DNA from: Pedobacter alluvionis
GTDB taxonomy: Bacteria > Bacteroidota > Bacteroidia > Sphingobacteriales > Sphingobacteriaceae
Direction: 5' to 3'
Length of the DNA: 64,000 nt
Assembly: GCF_003664035.1 (NCBI RefSeq)
Contig: NZ_RCCK01000013.1
Location: forward strand, 434,001-498,000
Numbering within the stretch: position 1 is the stretch's first letter; each line of letters opens with the position of its first letter. Position numbers and translations under genes: made by a program. Of this stretch, positions 1-8,523 are shown in pieces. The notes beneath the pieces were generated by a model. It did not search any database, had not been told where the DNA came from, and was given only the letters and a program-made list of their open reading frames with translations.

Positions 1-142
1 ATAAAGTTCAATGACTTTTCTTCACTCATAAAAACCTGTAAATTAGGAATGCAAATGTAAAAAGATTAGTCCAATTCTACTTGTTTTAGTTAATGATTAA
101 TTTGAGAGCCAAAATTGATACATTTACATCAACTTAATATGA

Positions 143-565
143 ATGATGAGCAAAGTATTAAATCGGCCTATCCGCGTTTTAGTAGCTAAAGTTGGATTAG
201 ATGGCCATGACAGAGGGGCTAAAGTAATCGCAACTTCCTTAAGAGATGCCGGCATGGAAGTAATTTATACCGGCCTGCGCCAAACGCCGGAAATGGTGGT
301 GAATACAGCGCTTCAGGAGGATGTTGATGCCATCGGGATTTCTATCCTATCGGGAGCACACATGACGGTTTTTCCAAAGATTATTCATTTTATGAAAGAA
401 AAACAGTTAGATGATGTGTTATTAACCGGCGGCGGGATTATCCCTGAAGCAGATCGGTTAAAACTGGCAGGCATGGGGGTTGGAGAGCTATTTCCTCCAG
501 GTACAACGATGGCCAGTATTGTAGAATATATTCAGAATTGGGTTACAGAAAACAGAAATTTTTAA
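143..565 (+). CDS. Cobalamin-binding subunit of an acyl-CoA mutase (MCM C-terminal / IcmB-like)
   Basis: This 140-residue protein is a stand-alone B12-binding domain of the methylmalonyl-CoA/isobutyryl-CoA mutase family. The base-off signature D20-x-H22-x-x-G25 is visible in GLDGHDRG, with H22 the expected lower cobalt ligand. SILSGAH and a GGGIIPEAD stretch supply the other two conserved pieces of the Rossmann-like fold. In the family it carries adenosylcobalamin and pairs with a separate substrate-binding TIM-barrel subunit, which is not in this window. The start may be the ATG at 143 or the one at 146; another ATG at 139 is out of frame. The enoyl-CoA hydratase begins 3 bases after the stop, so the two are probably co-transcribed in acyl-CoA metabolism. 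Whether the mutase acts on methylmalonyl-CoA or isobutyryl-CoA cannot be told from this subunit. Confidence 0.88.
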   Translation: MMSKVLNRPIRVLVAKVGLDGHDRGAKVIATSLRDAGMEVIYTGLRQTPEMVVNTALQEDVDAIGISILSGAHMTVFPKIIHFMKEKQLDDVLLTGGGIIPEADRLKLAGMGVGELFPPGTTMASIVEYIQNWVTENRNF

Positions 566-568
566 GCT

Positions 569-1348
569 ATGGCATACCAGAATTTAATCTCAGAAATAAA
601 AGAAAACATTTTATACGTTACTATCAATCGCGAAAGGGCGTTAAATGCCTTAAATAAAGAAACTTTGGCCGAACTGGCAGATGTAATTGCTTATGCAGGT
701 AAAACTGAGGAGGTAAGAGGTGTTATTTTAACCGGAGCAGGTGAAAAAGCCTTTGTTGCAGGGGCTGATATTAAAGAGTTCTCTGATTATAGCGGTAAAC
801 AGGGAGAAGATTTAGCAAAACTTGGTCACGATCAGGTTTTTAATGCCATTGAAAATTCTCCAAAGCCATTTATTGCAGCCATAAATGGATTTGCTTTAGG
901 TGGAGGATTGGAGTTGGCAATGGCATGCCACATGCGCATTGCATCAGATCATGCGAAATTAGGGCTGCCGGAAGTTACTTTAGGGTTGATCCCTGGTTAT
1001 GGAGGTACCCAACGCCTCACCCAATTGGTTGGAAAAGGTAAAGCAATAGAAATGATTACGACCGCAAACATGATTACTGCTTCAGTGGCAGAAAAAATAG
1101 GCCTTGTAAATTATGTTGTTCCACAACCTGATCTGATTAGTAAGGCTGAAGAAATACTAAATGCGATTAAGCAACGTGCACCGCTGGCCGTTTCGGCTGC
1201 AATAAAGGCTGTTGTCTCAGCAGTAAATAACAACAATGGCTACGCTACCGAAATTGAAGAATTTGGTAAATGTTTTGAAACAGCCGATTTTAAGGAGGGC
1301 GTAACGGCGTTTGTTGAAAAGAGAAAAGCAAATTTTTCTGGAAAGTAG
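569..1348 (+). CDS. Enoyl-CoA hydratase/isomerase (crotonase family)
   Basis: A 259-residue crotonase, the normal length for the family, which hydrates trans-2-enoyl-CoA in fatty-acid or branched-chain amino-acid degradation. The oxyanion-hole segment AGADIKEF is near residue 66. NGFALGGGLELAMAC near residues 107-121 and LPEVTLGLIPGYGGTQRL near residues 137-154 supply the two catalytic glutamates of true hydratases, so hydratase activity is expected. The ATG at 569 follows the mutase subunit by 3 bases, implying one transcript. The exact acyl-CoA substrate is unknown. Confidence 0.93.
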   Translation: MAYQNLISEIKENILYVTINRERALNALNKETLAELADVIAYAGKTEEVRGVILTGAGEKAFVAGADIKEFSDYSGKQGEDLAKLGHDQVFNAIENSPKPFIAAINGFALGGGLELAMACHMRIASDHAKLGLPEVTLGLIPGYGGTQRLTQLVGKGKAIEMITTANMITASVAEKIGLVNYVVPQPDLISKAEEILNAIKQRAPLAVSAAIKAVVSAVNNNNGYATEIEEFGKCFETADFKEGVTAFVEKRKANFSGK

Positions 1349-1372
1349 TATCGATGTAGTATTAATTTTACT

Positions 1373-1398
1373 TTTTGCATCACAAAAATGTTGCAAAA
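1373..1398. repeat. Short inverted repeat ahead of the response regulator
   Basis: TTTTGCA (1373-1379) and TGCAAAA (1392-1398) are 7-base arms around a 12-base loop, in the spacer between the hydratase and the response regulator. It could be a regulator site or a weak transcript end. There is no T-run directly after it. Confidence 0.35.
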
Positions 1399-1496
1399 GC
1401 TTTTCAATACAAATTTTTTTGAGTAAATTGTTATTTAATTATTAACCCTTGAGTATTTATCGCTGCATATGGGTTTTTATACTAATAACGCTACTC

Positions 1497-2915
1497 ATGA
1501 AAAAGAAGATACTCATTGTTGACGATGAAATTAGTCTCGGCTTATTGCTTTACAAATTTTTAACTAAAAAAGGATTTCATGTTTCGAATGTAACAACAGG
1601 TAAAAAGGCTTTACAAGCCCTTGAAAAGGAGCGTTTCGATTTGGTATTGTGTGATTATCGCTTGGATGATACAGATGGGAAAGAGATTTTAATCCACCTT
1701 AAGGAGAACTATCCAAACACGGGTGTGATTATTATTACAGGTTACTCTGATATTAAACTTGCCGTAGAATTGATAAAACTGGGGGCTTATGATTATATTG
1801 TGAAGCCGCTCTACCCGGATGAAATTTTAAATACCATAAATAAAGCCCTGGAAACCCATGGAACACTAAAATCACCTAAAAATTTTGAAAGTATTAGTGG
1901 CAATGTCATTTCCGATGCGCTAAATTGCCCGGAGTATATAAATGGGGAGAGCAACGCCTCAGCTTTATTGCTGAAACAAATCCAACTCATTGCGAAAACA
2001 GGTTATACCGTTATTTTAACGGGGAAAAGTGGAACAGGCAAAGAATGCGTTGCTAAAACCATTCACTTAAATAGTTCGCGTAGCGAAAAGCCTTTCATCG
2101 CTATGGATTGCGGCTCTTTAACCAAAGATTTAGCTGCCAGTGAATTTTTTGGACACGAGAAAGGAGCATTTACCGGAGCAGCTTTTACTAAAATTGGTCA
2201 CTTTGAGCAAGCTAACGGTGGTACATTATTTCTTGATGAGATCGGTAATTTGTCTTATGAGATCCAGGCAACTTTACTCAGGGCGGTTCAGGAGCGGAAA
2301 ATAAAGCGCATTGGAAGTACAAAGGAGATTGATCTGGATGTGCGGCTTATTGTAGCTACAAATGAAAATTTAGAGGAAGCGATTTTAAAGGGTGCATTCA
2401 GAGAAGATTTATACCACCGTTTTAATGAATTTTCTATACATGTACCATCACTAAAACACCGGGATAATGATATCCTTATTTTTGCCAGGCACTTTCTGGC
2501 CACAGTAAATAAAGAGCTGAACAAGAATATTAAAGGCTTTTCTGATGAGGTGAAGAAATGTTTACTGGCATACAATTGGCCAGGTAATGTACGCGAGCTG
2601 AAGAATGTGATTAGGCGAATTGCTTTATTAACTGATGGTGATTGCATAGAAACTCATGTTTTACCGTTGGAGCTTGGAAGGACTGATTATGCTAAAACAC
2701 CGCACGAAAAAAAAGCGCCTTTTTTGCCGTTAACATTAAATCATGATCAAGCCCTTAATTTACGAAATGCTGCCAAAGAAGCAGAATATTCTGCTATTTT
2801 AGAAGTGCTAAAAGCGGTTAATTTTAATAAAACCAAAGCGGCAAAAATTTTAAATATCGACAGAAAAACATTATATAATAAAATCAGATTTATTGAGATT
2901 GGTGATGGGCAATAA
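1497..2915 (+). CDS. Sigma-54-dependent response regulator (NtrC family)
   Basis: A 472-residue transcription activator with three parts. The N-terminal receiver domain has the acidic pair D9/D10, phospho-acceptor D53 (LVLCDYRL), T81 and K103. The central AAA+ domain shows a Walker A GKSGTGKE, the sigma-54 contact motif GAFTGA and a Walker B GGTLFLDEIG. A Fis-type helix-turn-helix closes the protein (KTKAAKILNIDRKTLYNKI). I chose the ATG at 1497 because the receiver fold starts there; the same frame runs back to a TTG at 1449 but the extra 16 residues do not fit the family. No histidine kinase is adjacent, so its partner and targets are unknown. The intact GAFTGA motif predicts true sigma-54 dependence. 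Confidence 0.93.
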   Translation: MKKKILIVDDEISLGLLLYKFLTKKGFHVSNVTTGKKALQALEKERFDLVLCDYRLDDTDGKEILIHLKENYPNTGVIIITGYSDIKLAVELIKLGAYDYIVKPLYPDEILNTINKALETHGTLKSPKNFESISGNVISDALNCPEYINGESNASALLLKQIQLIAKTGYTVILTGKSGTGKECVAKTIHLNSSRSEKPFIAMDCGSLTKDLAASEFFGHEKGAFTGAAFTKIGHFEQANGGTLFLDEIGNLSYEIQATLLRAVQERKIKRIGSTKEIDLDVRLIVATNENLEEAILKGAFREDLYHRFNEFSIHVPSLKHRDNDILIFARHFLATVNKELNKNIKGFSDEVKKCLLAYNWPGNVRELKNVIRRIALLTDGDCIETHVLPLELGRTDYAKTPHEKKAPFLPLTLNHDQALNLRNAAKEAEYSAILEVLKAVNFNKTKAAKILNIDRKTLYNKIRFIEIGDGQ

Positions 2916-2979
2916 ATTTTAAATTAGGAAAACAAAATTAGCCATTTCAGCATTTAAAGATTAATCTTATTGCCTAACA

Positions 2980-4029
2980 ATGTCAGTATTCTCTTATAAA
3001 CAACGCAATAACATCAACCTGGTTATTATTATTGCGCTTGGGGTGTTAATTGCATATTCCTTGCAAAGTATTTTTAGTGCCATTTTAAGTACTTTGGTGC
3101 TTTATACAATAATGAGGCCAGCCTATGTCCATTTGGCAGAAAATAAGGGGTGGAACAGAAGAGTTACGGCCATTTTTCTCATCACCATCTCTATCATACT
3201 TATTGTAATGCCTTTTTATGCATTAAGCAGTATGGTTATTAGCAAAATTTCAGAACTGAGGAACAATGAGGTTTTTTTCAAGAATCTACTGGTTAAATTA
3301 CAACACCTCATTCCGGTTAAAATTAACCAGGATGTTATTCAAGATGGATTAAACCGTTTGGGAAATTGGGCTACTCAGCTTTTTCCGTCTTTAATATCGA
3401 GTGCAGTAAATATTATATTAAGCTTACTGGTGATGTACTTTTTACTCTACTTTATGTTAATAGAGCGAGAAAGATTCGAGTTTTCATTGATCAAATATGC
3501 GCCATTCAGGGAGCAGAACGCCCTTCGTTTTGGCGATGAAATGAGAAATACAACTTATGCAAATGTATTAGGACAAGGTCTGATCTGCCTCGTTCAGGGT
3601 TCGCTTTTGAGCCTCTCTTTTTATGTTTTGGGATATAAAGACCCAGTGTTTTGGGGCGTAATTACAACATTTATTTCTTTTGTGCCTGTTTTAGGTCCCC
3701 CTGTTGTCTTTGTTCCTGCTGCGATATTGCAGATTGCAAACGGGAATAATTTTGCTGGCTGGGCCATGCTTATTTTTGGTTTTGTGGTGATTATTAATAT
3801 CGACAACGTGCTTAGGTTCATGATTGCGAAAAAAGTTGGAAACATTCACCCCATAATTACAGTAATTGGCGTAATTATTGGTATCCCTTTATTCGGAATA
3901 TTGGGACTTGTATTTGGTCCGCTGCTGTTATCTTATTTTATATTGCTTGTTAAGATTTACGAAACCAGTACGCTTGCATCAGAAAGATTGGAAAGAATTA
4001 AAACAAATGATGAGCATAGTGAGTTATAA
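2980..4029 (+). CDS. AI-2E family transporter (PerM/YdiK-like membrane protein)
   Basis: A 349-residue polytopic membrane protein with about eight hydrophobic segments, two near the N-terminus and a dense set from residue 140 on. The C-terminal GLVFGPLLLSYFILLVKIYE is typical of the AI-2E/PerM family. Characterised relatives export autoinducer-2 or act as Na+/H+ antiporters, so the substrate should be left open. It lies 64 bases after the sigma-54 regulator on the same strand. Confidence 0.88.
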   Translation: MSVFSYKQRNNINLVIIIALGVLIAYSLQSIFSAILSTLVLYTIMRPAYVHLAENKGWNRRVTAIFLITISIILIVMPFYALSSMVISKISELRNNEVFFKNLLVKLQHLIPVKINQDVIQDGLNRLGNWATQLFPSLISSAVNIILSLLVMYFLLYFMLIERERFEFSLIKYAPFREQNALRFGDEMRNTTYANVLGQGLICLVQGSLLSLSFYVLGYKDPVFWGVITTFISFVPVLGPPVVFVPAAILQIANGNNFAGWAMLIFGFVVIINIDNVLRFMIAKKVGNIHPIITVIGVIIGIPLFGILGLVFGPLLLSYFILLVKIYETSTLASERLERIKTNDEHSEL

Positions 4030-4100
4030 TATAGCTTAACAACAAATAATGTAGTAATTTTATATTGTACATAATTGTTAACCCTTAAAATAAATTGATT

Positions 4101-4367
4101 ATGAATGATAACTCAAAAGTTGTAGTTGCGCTTTTAGCAGGATTAGCTGCCGGTGCAGCCTTAGGAATTTTATTCGCACCGGATAAAGGTGATGAAACCC
4201 GCGATAAACTAAGCCAATCTTTAAAAGATCTGGGCGATTCTATCAAAGACAAAGCTGCAGACGAGATTAATAATTTGGCTAGCCTGAAAGACAAAGTAGT
4301 AAGCTCGATTAAAACCAAATTGAGAAGCGTAGAAGAAGAATATAGCGACGACGTAGAACACGCTTAA
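4101..4367 (+). CDS. YtxH domain protein
   Basis: An 88-residue protein. One N-terminal hydrophobic glycine/alanine-rich segment (VVALLAGLAAGAALGILFAP, about residues 7-26) is followed by a charged helical tail that begins with DKGDETRDKL. This is the YtxH layout, seen in small membrane-anchored stress or envelope proteins. The ATG at 4101 is preferred over an upstream in-frame TTG at 4095. It leads a three-gene group with the holin-like protein and a soluble partner. The function is not known. Confidence 0.82.
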   Translation: MNDNSKVVVALLAGLAAGAALGILFAPDKGDETRDKLSQSLKDLGDSIKDKAADEINNLASLKDKVVSSIKTKLRSVEEEYSDDVEHA

Positions 4368-4382
4368 TAAATAAATATTGCA

Positions 4383-4405
4383 TAGCCGGGTATTTTGTCC
4401 GGCTA
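4383..4405. repeat. Small hairpin between the YtxH and holin-like genes
   Basis: TAGCCGG (4383-4389) pairs with CCGGCTA (4399-4405) around a 9-base loop. No T-run follows, so it may be a processing or stability element inside the three-gene transcript rather than a terminator. Confidence 0.35.
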
Positions 4406-4420
4406 AATCTCATCTGAATT

Positions 4421-4798
4421 ATGCAGGAGAATAAAGATAAAAGTATTGAAGATCTTGTAGACGATGCCAAGGGCTTTTTAGAAGCCAAAGTAGAGTACAC
4501 CAGGCTTTATATTGTAGAAAAAGCATCCAAAATTTTTGCCGATCTGGTAACCAGTACTGCTGTTATAGTTTGCTTTATTTTAGCCTTTTTATTTGGCTCT
4601 GTAACTTTGGCCTTGTATTTATCAGACCTTTTAGGTAGTTATGCAGGAGGCTTTGGCTGTGTTTCCTTTTTTTATATTTTGCTGGCTATAATTGTTTATT
4701 TAACCAAAGACAAATACATTGAAAAAGCAATTATCAATGTAGCGATTAGAAAATACTTTGATAAACTTGCAGATAAGGAGGAAGATGAGAAGCTATAA
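4421..4798 (+). CDS. Phage-holin superfamily III-like membrane protein (Holin-X type)
   Basis: A 125-residue protein with a charged amphipathic N-terminal helix (about 1-40) and two transmembrane segments (about 45-70 and 75-95), then a charged tail. The pattern matches the chromosomal phage_holin_3_6 family of Bacteroidota and Actinobacteria. No phage genes lie nearby, so a lytic role is unlikely; an envelope role beside YtxH is more plausible. The stop overlaps the next gene by 14 bases. Confidence 0.78.
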   Translation: MQENKDKSIEDLVDDAKGFLEAKVEYTRLYIVEKASKIFADLVTSTAVIVCFILAFLFGSVTLALYLSDLLGSYAGGFGCVSFFYILLAIIVYLTKDKYIEKAIINVAIRKYFDKLADKEEDEKL

Positions 4799-5222
4799 AG
4801 ACATCCGAAACTTAGAAGACCTGCAGGCTAGAAAATTAGAACTTAAGGTTGAGTACACGCTTAAGCAGAATATGCTTAAATCAGATACAAAAACTTTCTT
4901 TAAGCAGTTTACGCTTGGTGCATTGATTAAGCGTTATGCTACCCCTAATAACCTATTCAAAGCAGACGAAAAATTAAATATCAGTGGTACGGCCATGTCG
5001 TTGCTTTTACCTATGTTCATGAATAAAACCATTTTCAGAGGTGCTGGATTTTTAACTAAAGCAGCTGTAGGATTGATTTCAGGTAAAGTGGGTAAATCTT
5101 TAGATGCAGAACATTTGTCAGCGATTTTTAACTCGGTTAAAGGTTGGTTTGGCAAAAAGAAAGAAAAAAAGGATAAAAAATTTATCGATTATGGCATCCC
5201 GCCAGATAGTGAAACGTATTAG
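4785..5222 (+). CDS. Conserved hypothetical protein, third gene of the YtxH/holin-like cluster
   Basis: A 145-residue protein with no recognised domain. The first 30 residues are charged and helical, and a moderately hydrophobic stretch lies near residues 65-105. The C-terminus is very lysine-rich (WFGKKKEKKDKK). The ATG at 4785 is chosen because a rare, strong Shine-Dalgarno AGGAGG ends about 5 bases before it; an upstream TTG at 4758 is in frame but less likely. The 14-base overlap with the holin-like gene suggests translational coupling. A peripheral membrane partner of that protein is an inference. Confidence 0.72.
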   Translation: MRSYKDIRNLEDLQARKLELKVEYTLKQNMLKSDTKTFFKQFTLGALIKRYATPNNLFKADEKLNISGTAMSLLLPMFMNKTIFRGAGFLTKAAVGLISGKVGKSLDAEHLSAIFNSVKGWFGKKKEKKDKKFIDYGIPPDSETY

Positions 5223-5277
5223 TTCAATGGTTCATTAGCCATTAGTTCATTCGTTAGCAACGCGTAAAAATGATATC

Positions 5278-5316
5278 ATACAAAGCCTCAGAATTCCAAA
5301 TTCTGAGGCTTTGTAT
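5278..5316. terminator. Perfect 18-bp bidirectional terminator hairpin
   Basis: ATACAAAGCCTCAGAATT (5278-5295) pairs without mismatch with 5299-5316 around a CCA loop. It lies between the converging YtxH cluster and aspS and could end transcription from both sides. The flanks (5221-5262 and 5360-5398) carry ATTAGTTCA/TGAACTAAT-like sequence in opposite orientation, forming a loose outer inverted repeat. Confidence 0.8.
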
Positions 5317-5400
5317 GTTTATTGAACATGTAACACATAGCCTTGTAAATCATGCTATTCTACTCCATGACCAATGAACGAACTAGTGAACTAATTTAAT

Positions 5401-7146
5401 CTACAAATCAGTCTTAATTTTCAATTCTTTCAATTGTTTATCATCAATTGTACTCGGACTATCAATCATTACATCTCTTCCTGAGTTGTTTTTAGGGAAA
5501 GCAATCACATCACGGATGGAATCTAAACCTGCAAAAATTGAGGTTAAACGATCGAAACCAAAGGCAATCCCGCCATGTGGAGGTGCACCGAATTCGAAAG
5601 CATCCATTAAGAAACCAAATTGTTTTTGTGCTTCTTCTGCACTGAAGCCTAAATGTTTAAACATTAAAGCCTGCAATGTACGATCGTGGATACGGATGGA
5701 TCCGCCGCCAACTTCAGTACCGTTGATTACCATATCATAAGCATTCGCCCGTACGTTTTTAGGATCGGTATCTAATAAGGCAATATCCTCTGGTTTTGGC
5801 GATGTGAACGGGTGGTGCATAGCATGGTAACGCTCTGTTTCTTCATCCCATTCTAAAAGTGGGAAATCCAATACCCAAAGGGCAGAGAATGTATTTTTAT
5901 CACGTAAACCTAAACGGTTACCCATTTCTAAACGAAGCTCGTTTAACTGTTTACGTACTTTATCGGTAGAGCCGGCTAAGATCAGTAATAAATCGCCTTT
6001 TTCTGTTCCGAAAGCCTCACTCCACTGCTTAAGATCTTCTTCGTTAAAGAATTTATCTACAGATGATTTAATTGTTCCATCATCATTATGGCGGGCATAA
6101 ATTAAACCTGTTGCACCAATCTGCGGACGTTTAATAAAATCGGTTAATTCATCTAATTGCTTGCGGGTATAGCTTGCAGCACCTTTTGCATTGATGCCCA
6201 CTACCAGTTCAGCATTATCGAAAACGGGAAATCCCTTTCCTTTAACCAGATCATTAAGTTCTACAAACTGCATCGCAAAACGGGTATCGGGTTTGTCAGA
6301 TCCATATAAACGCATCGCATCTGCGTATTGCATACGCGGTACTTCCGGTAAATCGTAATTGCGTACTTCTTTAAACAAAGTACGGATCAGACCTTCAAAA
6401 GTGTTTAAGATATCTTCCTGCTCAATGAATGACATTTCGCAATCGATCTGGGTAAACTCAGGCTGACGGTCGGCTCTTAAATCTTCATCCCTGAAACATT
6501 TTACAATCTGGAAATAACGGTCGAAACCCGAAACCATCAACAATTGTTTAAAGGTTTGCGGCGATTGAGGCAAAGCATAAAACTCACCTTCGTTCATGCG
6601 GCTAGGCACCACGAAATCCCTGGCACCTTCTGGTGTTGATTTAATTAAAACAGGGGTTTCTACCTCGATAAAATCTAATGCATCCAGGTAACGGCGAACC
6701 GATTGTGCCATTTTATGGCGTAAAACCAGGTTATTACGCACCGGATTACGACGTAAATCTAAATAACGGTATTTCATGCGTAACTCATCACCACCATCTG
6801 TTTCATCATCGATCATGAAAGGAGGTAATTTTGCTGCATTTAAAATTTCTAAAGCTGAAACTTTAATTTCTACATCACCGGTTGCCATTTTAGGGTTCTT
6901 GTTGCTTCTTTCTACAACAGTGCCAATTGCTTTGATTACAAACTCACGACCCAACGTACGTGCAGTTTCGCAAAGCACTTTATTATCATCCATGTTAAAA
7001 ACCAACTGGGTAATGCCATAACGATCGCGGATGTCGATAAAAGTCATACCGCCCAAATCTCTTGATTTTTGTACCCAACCACATAACGTAACACTTTCGC
7101 CTAAGTTATTTAGGTTTAATGCACCACAAGTTACTGTTCTTAACAT
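5401..7146 (-). CDS. aspS: Aspartate-tRNA ligase, bacterial type
   Basis: A 581-residue class IIb aminoacyl-tRNA synthetase that charges tRNA-Asp. The N-terminal OB-fold anticodon-binding domain spans about residues 1-105. Motif 2 is seen in [18 protein letters not shown]. The bacterial GAD insertion lies near residues 280-420, and motif 3 in [10 protein letters not shown] close to the C-terminus. The length matches bacterial AspRS of 580-600 residues, and nothing is missing. It is transcribed alone, convergent with the YtxH cluster and divergent from higBA. Confidence 0.97.
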   Translation of the reverse strand: MLRTVTCGALNLNNLGESVTLCGWVQKSRDLGGMTFIDIRDRYGITQLVFNMDDNKVLCETARTLGREFVIKAIGTVVERSNKNPKMATGDVEIKVSALEILNAAKLPPFMIDDETDGGDELRMKYRYLDLRRNPVRNNLVLRHKMAQSVRRYLDALDFIEVETPVLIKSTPEGARDFVVPSRMNEGEFYALPQSPQTFKQLLMVSGFDRYFQIVKCFRDEDLRADRQPEFTQIDCEMSFIEQEDILNTFEGLIRTLFKEVRNYDLPEVPRMQYADAMRLYGSDKPDTRFAMQFVELNDLVKGKGFPVFDNAELVVGINAKGAASYTRKQLDELTDFIKRPQIGATGLIYARHNDDGTIKSSVDKFFNEEDLKQWSEAFGTEKGDLLLILAGSTDKVRKQLNELRLEMGNRLGLRDKNTFSALWVLDFPLLEWDEETERYHAMHHPFTSPKPEDIALLDTDPKNVRANAYDMVINGTEVGGGSIRIHDRTLQALMFKHLGFSAEEAQKQFGFLMDAFEFGAPPHGGIAFGFDRLTSIFAGLDSIRDVIAFPKNNSGRDVMIDSPSTIDDKQLKELKIKTDL

Positions 7147-7168
7147 ATATATAATCTAAATTGAGCGG

Positions 7169-7176
7169 CAAAAATA
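7169..7176 (-). promoter_or_regulatory. Candidate -7 element of aspS
   Basis: On the minus strand this reads TATTTTTG, a full match to the Bacteroidota -7 consensus TAnnTTTG, about 22 bases before the aspS ATG. I find no convincing -33 TTTG at the expected distance. Confidence 0.4.
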
Positions 7177-7244
7177 CCGATTTTGTTTTAAAGTTAGAGC
7201 TATAGCTGAAGGTTTTTGAGGCTGGATTTTTAGTAAGCTAAAAG

Positions 7245-7275
7245 TTTGCATTTTGAGAACTTTTAGTTACATTTG
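7245..7275 (+). promoter_or_regulatory. Consensus Bacteroidota promoter of the higBA module
   Basis: TTTG (7245-7248), a 19-base spacer, then TACATTTG (7268-7275) match the TTTG-N19-TAnnTTTG consensus exactly. The -7 element ends only 4 bases before the toxin ATG at 7280. Transcription should therefore begin at or beside the start codon and give a leaderless message. Confidence 0.75.
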
Positions 7276-7279
7276 AACA

Positions 7280-7609
7280 ATGAAAATTTTAGTGAAGAAA
7301 ACTATTTTGTATTATGTTAAAGCTTACCCTTTAGCAGAAGTACCATTGTTGGTTTGGTTTCATGAATTTAGCAAGATAAGGTTTGATAATTTCAATCAGC
7401 TTAAAAATGTATATGGGAATGCAAGTATTGTAGCAAACAATCGGGTTATCTTCAACATTAAAGGCAGCGATTTTAGATTGATAGTGTCTGTAAATTTTAT
7501 ACAGCAGGCATGTTATGTGATCTGGTTTGGAACACACAAGGAATATGATAAAATCAATACTGAAACAATCGCCTTTGATACTAAAATTTTAACGTATAAT
7601 GATCTATAG
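7280..7609 (+). CDS. higB: HigB-type mRNA interferase toxin
   Basis: A 109-residue toxin of the RelE/HigB superfamily, which in its relatives cleaves ribosome-bound mRNA. The family pattern is clear: an N-terminal helix with LLVWFHEFSK, then NVYGNASIVANNRVIFNIKG, then RLIVSVNF and the C-terminal IWFGTHKEYDKIN. Toxin-before-antitoxin order is typical of higBA. The antitoxin gene starts 2 bases after the stop. The start codon lies directly behind the promoter -7 box. Confidence 0.9.
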   Translation: MKILVKKTILYYVKAYPLAEVPLLVWFHEFSKIRFDNFNQLKNVYGNASIVANNRVIFNIKGSDFRLIVSVNFIQQACYVIWFGTHKEYDKINTETIAFDTKILTYNDL

Positions 7610-7611
7610 CG

Positions 7612-7968
7612 ATGAATTGGAAAATATTAAAAAGCGAAGCCGACTATAATAGGGCATCAATGAGATTGATGGAAATTTTTCATGCAACACCGAATACACC
7701 TGAAGGTGATGAGTTAGAATTGTTACTTGTTTTGGTAAAAGATTTTGATGAAAAACATTATCAACTGCCTGAGTTGGATGCATTGGAAGTAATTAAATAT
7801 AAAATGAATGAAATGGGTATAAAGGCTAAAGATTTAGAGCCGATTATAGGAAGCAAGGGACATGTATCTGCAATATTGTCAGGAAAAAGAGACATTACTT
7901 TAAAAATGGCTCAAAAACTTAAAAACTATTTTAGCATCCCCTCTGATGTGTTTCTACATTCGGCATAA
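7612..7968 (+). CDS. higA: HigA-type antitoxin, helix-turn-helix protein
   Basis: A 118-residue antitoxin. The N-terminal half is helical and acidic and probably binds and neutralises HigB. The C-terminal half carries an XRE-type helix-turn-helix (about residues 62-112, GIKAKDLEPIIGSKGHVSAI then ITLKMAQKLKNYF) for autorepression. It follows higB by 2 bases, so the pair is one operon. Confidence 0.9.
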   Translation: MNWKILKSEADYNRASMRLMEIFHATPNTPEGDELELLLVLVKDFDEKHYQLPELDALEVIKYKMNEMGIKAKDLEPIIGSKGHVSAILSGKRDITLKMAQKLKNYFSIPSDVFLHSA

Positions 7969-8118
7969 ATTTTTTGCAGAAGATAATACATATCCTAAAT
8001 TTATGCTTTTGATTTCAATCTACTCAAAGTTTCTTGTGGAATATTTAAATAAGAGTCAACATTCCTCCAGGGCATCGCTATGAAAAGCAAAGAGACTTTT
8101 ACCAGTTATCTTCAGTCA

Positions 8119-8523
8119 TTAGTATTTCTCTTCCAGTACAATTTCAAGAGCGATTACTTTCCATTCGCCTTTAATATTTTTCCAGTGGTATATTTCCTCT
8201 GTCTGGATGGTCTGCTTTTTAGAAAAAACAAGCATTTTAGGTTTTAAAAGAACAGATTTACGGGCAATTTTTTCGGTAAAAACTTCATCTTCCATAGATG
8301 ATTTAATCCGGTAATAACTGGAATGGATTTCTTTAATTCCACTAAAATATTTTTTTAAATCGATGGTAAAATCGCGTTTGTTTATGGTTGGTTTTTCAAA
8401 AGGCGTGAAGCTTAAGCCATCATCAAACATAGCTGTATATGCCGTAACATCTTTACTTTCTAGAGCCTGGTTTTCTTTTTGGTGTAGCTCGTTAATTGCT
8501 GAAAGGATTAAATCGGTTTCCAT
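8119..8523 (-). CDS. SnoaL-like/DUF4440 family protein
   Basis: A 134-residue protein with an NTF2-like layout: an N-terminal helix pair (INELHQKENQALESKDVTAYTAMF) and a beta-rich C-terminal half ending in WKVIALEIVLEE. This pattern is common in DUF4440/SnoaL-like proteins, which include small-molecule-binding proteins and enzymes. No catalytic residues can be assigned. It is a single gene with no operon partner. The family call is moderately sure and the function is unknown. Confidence 0.6.
   Translation of the reverse strand: METDLILSAINELHQKENQALESKDVTAYTAMFDDGLSFTPFEKPTINKRDFTIDLKKYFSGIKEIHSSYYRIKSSMEDEVFTEKIARKSVLLKPKMLVFSKKQTIQTEEIYHWKNIKGEWKVIALEIVLEEKY

Noticed and set aside
1-142. 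Promoter-like TACATTTA with TTTG upstream of the B12-binding gene, and a CAAATGTA on the opposite strand
   Set aside because: The spacing between boxes (12-14 bases) is too short for the Bacteroidota promoter. No cobalamin riboswitch features are seen either.
1449-1496. A longer N-terminus of the response regulator from a TTG
   Set aside because: The extra residues precede a complete receiver domain and are not family-like.
4421-4798. Prophage marker (holin)
   Set aside because: No other phage gene is near, and the protein belongs to a chromosomal holin-like family.
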